Shown piece by piece: positions 15,032-16,860 of a stretch of DNA of 16,860 bases; position 1 is the stretch's first letter; each line of letters begins with the position of its first letter. The notes under the pieces were generated by a model. That model searched no databases. It was not told the origin of the DNA and was given only the letters and a program-made list of their open reading frames with translations. The position numbers and the translations under genes are program-made. Location: positions 1-16,860 of the forward strand of contig CAZOZP010000071.1 in the NCBI GenBank assembly GCA_964584325.1, given 5' to 3'. Source of the DNA: CAZOZP01 sp964584325 (lineage in GTDB: Bacteria > Bacteroidota > Ignavibacteria > Ignavibacteriales > Melioribacteraceae).

Positions 15032-15346
15032 TTGAGATTTGATTTTGAGTGGGATTCAGTTAAAGCAATAACAAATTTAACTAAGCATAAAGTTAGTTTT
15101 GAACGAGCTACTGAAATATTTATGGATCCATTTACTTTATCAATTTTTGATGAGTTCCACAGTAAAAATGAGGACAGATGGATAACAATTGGAAATGATC
15201 GGAATAATATAACATTAGTTGTAATTCATACATTTAAAGAAATTGATAGTAATTTATCAAAAATAAGAATAATTTCAGCCAGAAAAGCTACAAAGAATGA
15301 AAAAAAGCATTATAATAAAGGTGAAAACTATGAAAAAGGAATATGA
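15032..15346 (+). CDS. brnT: BrnT-family ribonuclease toxin
   Basis: A 104-residue protein of the BrnT (DUF497) family, RelE-fold ribonucleases that cleave mRNA and are neutralised by BrnA. Recognised stretches are FEWDSVKAITNLTKHKVSFERATEIF (5-30), the D/E-R-W-ITIG segment near 48-55, and the C-terminal IRIISARKATKNEKKHY (77-93), which carries residues typical of the active site. The start is a TTG directly preceded by an in-frame TAA two codons upstream; no good ribosome binding site is seen, which may keep expression low. It overlaps brnA by 17 bp, the normal toxin-first order of this system. Nothing indicates a broken gene. Lower GC than the housekeeping genes fits an acquired segment. 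Confidence 0.88.
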   Translation: MRFDFEWDSVKAITNLTKHKVSFERATEIFMDPFTLSIFDEFHSKNEDRWITIGNDRNNITLVVIHTFKEIDSNLSKIRIISARKATKNEKKHYNKGENYEKGI

Positions 15347-15530
15347 TTTTTCTGAAGGTGAAAGAGGAAAATTTTATAAGGAAAATGTTCAAATGAATAT
15401 CCCCATTTATCTTGAAAAAGATGTTGCTGAATTTATAGAAAAAGTTGCTAAGAAAAAGAAAGTTGATACACAGACAATTGTAAATACCATGTTGAGAAAT
15501 AATAAAGATATTATTCAAACTTGGCAATAG
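15330..15530 (+). CDS. brnA: BrnA-family antitoxin
   Basis: A 66-residue antitoxin. The ATG at 15330 is chosen because AAAGGTG lies just upstream and YDFSEGERGKFY (5-16) is the family's usual N-terminal toxin-binding segment; an ATG at 15297 would add 11 unconserved residues inside brnT. Residues about 25-60 (MNIPIYLEKDVAEFIEKVAKKKKVDTQTIVNTMLRNN) form a ribbon-helix-helix-like DNA-binding domain, which in the family represses its own promoter with the toxin as co-repressor. The operator would be expected near 14950-15030. The stop is followed 11 bp later by a palindrome. Confidence 0.85.
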   Translation: MKKEYDFSEGERGKFYKENVQMNIPIYLEKDVAEFIEKVAKKKKVDTQTIVNTMLRNNKDIIQTWQ

Positions 15531-15541
15531 TGTTCCCCCGG

Positions 15542-15564
15542 CTGTCAGGGTCGCACACTGACAG
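15542..15564. repeat. Short palindrome after brnA
   Basis: CTGTCAG and CTGACAG pair perfectly across a 9-nt loop (GGTCGCACA), preceded by CCCCCGG. No T-run follows on either strand, so it is probably not an intrinsic terminator. The ends resemble short REP-like intergenic palindromes. It is also not a LexA box, since CTGT and ACAG are 15 rather than 8 bases apart. Confidence 0.5.
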
Positions 15565-15631
15565 AAAATAGTCTGTAATGTACAAGAATCACCGTTATCC
15601 AAATACAATATTATTAAATCAAAAATTACTC

Positions 15632-15664
15632 TTGCAATTTGTAAGAATAGATACTAATTTTATT
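15632..15664 (+). promoter_or_regulatory. Promoter-like direct repeat copy B, upstream of intI
   Basis: TTGCAA, a 17-bp spacer and TAATTT lie about 76 bp before the intI start, nearly the same distance as copy A from brnT. Over about 32 bp the two copies differ at two substitutions and one inserted A. The 680-bp unit between them contains the whole brnTA pair. Confidence 0.5.
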
Positions 15665-15707
15665 AATAGAATGTGATAGTGAATATATTTCATTAGAGGG
15701 GGCTCAA

Positions 15708-16673
15708 GTGGAAAATAAAGCTAAACCAAAATTATTGGATTTAGTAAAAATAGATTTAAGAACAAAGCATTATAGCAGAAAAACAGAAGAAGCATATATA
15801 TATTGGATTAAAAATTTTATTCTATTTAACAACAAGGTTCATCCGGAGCTTCTTGGGAAGTTAGAAATTCAAAATTATATTAATTACCTTGCTGTTGAGA
15901 AGAGAGTTTCTTCCAGCACTCAAAATCAGGCATTGCAAGGGATATTGTACTTATATAAGAATATTGTAATAAAAGATATAGGTTGGATTGAGGAATTAAA
16001 AATATGCAGAAGGATCAAACATTTACCGGTAGTTTATTCTAAAGAGGAAACCGTAAAAATAATTAATAATTTAAGTGGTGTTCCTGAATTATTCATAAAA
16101 TTACTTTATGGTACCGGAATGAGGCTTTCTGAAGGATTAAATTTAAGAGTAAAAGATATAGATTTCGATTTAAGACAAATAACAGTAAGAGATGGAAAAG
16201 GGGAAAAAGACAGAATAACTCTATTGCCCGAAAAAATAAAGGATAGATTAAAAGAACATATAAATAAAGTAAAAAATTTGCACGAAATTGATTTAAGAAA
16301 CGGATCCGGTGAAACTATATTGCCTTATGCACTTGAAAGGAAATATATTAATGCAGGGAAAGAATTTGGGTGGCAGTATGTTTTCCCGGCCAAAAGTTTT
16401 ATATACGACAAAGACCGAAAACTAAAATACAGATACCATATTCATGAATCAGTTATACAGAAAGAAGTAAAAAAAGCGATTGTAAATGCCGGAATTGATA
16501 AACAAGGCAGTGTTCATACATTCAGACATTCTTTTGCAACGCATCTTCTGGAAGCAGGTGTAGATATAAGAACGATACAGGAATTATTGGGACATTCATC
16601 AATAAGAACAACTATGATTTATACTCATATTATGAACAAATTTAGCGGAATAAAAAGTCCTTTGGATAACTAA
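15708..16673 (+). CDS. intI: Integron integrase (site-specific tyrosine recombinase, IntI)
   Basis: A tyrosine recombinase that inserts and excises gene cassettes by recombining attI with folded attC sites. The 321 residues are the normal IntI length. The N-terminal SAM-like core-binding domain covers about 8-95. Catalytic residues are all present: R139 in GTGMRLSE, the lysine in GKGEKDR (163-169), H270 and R273 in HTFRHSF, H296 in LLGHSS and the nucleophile Y305. The decisive feature is the IntI-only insert at about 204-227, with ALERKY and GWQYVFPA, which separates it from XerC/XerD; the ending SPLDN is also IntI-like. The start is a GTG with AGAGGGGG five bases upstream. No core site lies upstream of the gene; candidate sites are downstream, so the array probably runs in the same direction as intI. 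Confidence 0.95.
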   Translation: MENKAKPKLLDLVKIDLRTKHYSRKTEEAYIYWIKNFILFNNKVHPELLGKLEIQNYINYLAVEKRVSSSTQNQALQGILYLYKNIVIKDIGWIEELKICRRIKHLPVVYSKEETVKIINNLSGVPELFIKLLYGTGMRLSEGLNLRVKDIDFDLRQITVRDGKGEKDRITLLPEKIKDRLKEHINKVKNLHEIDLRNGSGETILPYALERKYINAGKEFGWQYVFPAKSFIYDKDRKLKYRYHIHESVIQKEVKKAIVNAGIDKQGSVHTFRHSFATHLLEAGVDIRTIQELLGHSSIRTTMIYTHIMNKFSGIKSPLDN

Positions 16674-16694
16674 CTATTTTAAAGAGATAGTTAG
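16670..16694. repeat. 8-bp hairpin at the intI stop, containing part of a core site
   Basis: CTAACTAT and ATAGTTAG pair perfectly around TTTAAAGAG. The left arm contains the intI stop codon and the right arm overlaps GTTAGAC (16690-16696), a match to the integron core GTTRRRY. It may be part of attI, or a simple mRNA hairpin; no T-run follows. Confidence 0.45.
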
Positions 16695-16812
16695 ACAGAA
16701 TTTTAGTATCAAAAAGTTTGAAATTAAGTTAAAAACAAAGAATTACTAAGAATATAACTTTTTCCCGCCGAGAAGTTATAAAGAATTTTGGCGGGATAAT
16801 TAATAGTTAGGT
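16690..16812 (+). other. Candidate integron recombination region (attI and/or attC-like site)
   Basis: Two GTTRRRY core matches, GTTAGAC (16690-16696) and GTTAGGT (16806-16812), bound 116 bp with no reading frame. Inside lies an attC-like fold: ATATAAC (16752-16758) pairs imperfectly with GTTAGGT; after a 5-nt spacer, TCCCGCCGAGA (16763-16773) pairs with TTTTGGCGGGA (16786-16796) over 11 positions including two wobbles. The inner-to-outer spacer on the right is 10 nt, longer than the usual 5-6, and no extrahelical base is obvious. It is either attI, or attI followed by a tiny ORF-less cassette. Recombination activity is inferred only. Confidence 0.45.
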
Positions 16813-16860
16813 GGACGCCGCTTTGCGGCGCTATAAAAGAGAAATGATTGCCGTTGGTTT
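16813..16860 (+). other. Possible start of the first gene cassette (cut by window edge)
   Basis: Directly after GTTAGGT comes CGCCGC-TTT-GCGGCG, a perfect 6-bp GC-only hairpin, then AAAGAGAA and an ATG at 16844 that opens a frame (M-I-A-V-G) to the window end. The position fits the leader and first gene of an integron cassette, but only 17 bases of coding sequence are visible, so no product can be named. Confidence 0.3.

Noticed and set aside
15542..15564. LexA (SOS) box controlling intI
   Set aside because: CTGT and ACAG are separated by 15 bases instead of 8.
15535..15707. attI site upstream of intI, as in class 1 integrons
   Set aside because: No GTTRRRY or RYYYAAC core on either strand in this interval.
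15708..16673. XerC/XerD or phage integrase
   Set aside because: The IntI-specific insert before the HxxR box and the SPLD ending are absent from Xer proteins; no phage genes lie nearby.
1..16860. CRISPR array
   Set aside because: No set of regularly spaced repeats; the only direct repeats are two-copy motifs.

Overview
The window looks like chromosome from an AT-rich, Gram-negative bacterium with an anaerobic or flexible central metabolism. My best guess is the Bacteroidota/Ignavibacteria/Chlorobi group. The grounds are a pyruvate:ferredoxin oxidoreductase with a dihydroorotate-dehydrogenase-like gene beside it, a DnaK with the Gram-negative-type ATPase-domain insert, a protein that looks like a short outer-membrane beta-barrel, and the general codon style. 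I cannot prove this placement from the window alone.

Region 1 (1-3860, + strand) is metabolic. It holds the C-terminal half of a pyruvate:ferredoxin (flavodoxin) oxidoreductase, a UUCG-loop terminator or attenuator, a PyrD-like flavoprotein without the usual catalytic motif, a perfect hairpin, and an exported thioredoxin-fold protein with TPR-like repeats. A terminator closes it. Region 2 (3868-6528, - strand) is a tight cofactor operon: biotin ligase (birA), type III pantothenate kinase (coaX) and a NifS/IscS-type cysteine desulfurase, with overlapping ends. Region 3 (6529-8767) is a divergent intergenic segment with a sigma-54-like promoter and repeated upstream motifs, then dnaK and a strong terminator. 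Region 4 (8827-12986, + strand) starts at a perfect 20-bp palindrome and runs through an unrecognised exported protein, xseA, xseB and dxs. Region 5 (12972-14681, - strand) is smpB then tyrS; tyrS overlaps the end of dxs tail to tail.

Region 6 (14682-16860) is the accessory part. It contains a long imperfect palindrome, a BrnT/BrnA toxin-antitoxin pair, a second short palindrome, and a complete integron integrase (IntI) with the IntI-specific insert. Two copies of a 32-33-bp promoter-like direct repeat lie about 80 bp upstream of brnT and of intI. Downstream of intI are two GTTRRRY core sites and an attC-like hairpin, then a possible first cassette cut by the window edge. This suggests a reverse-orientation integron, with intI reading toward its array, as reported for Treponema denticola. 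The 3' edge is the most interesting part of the window; the rest is mostly ordinary housekeeping DNA.
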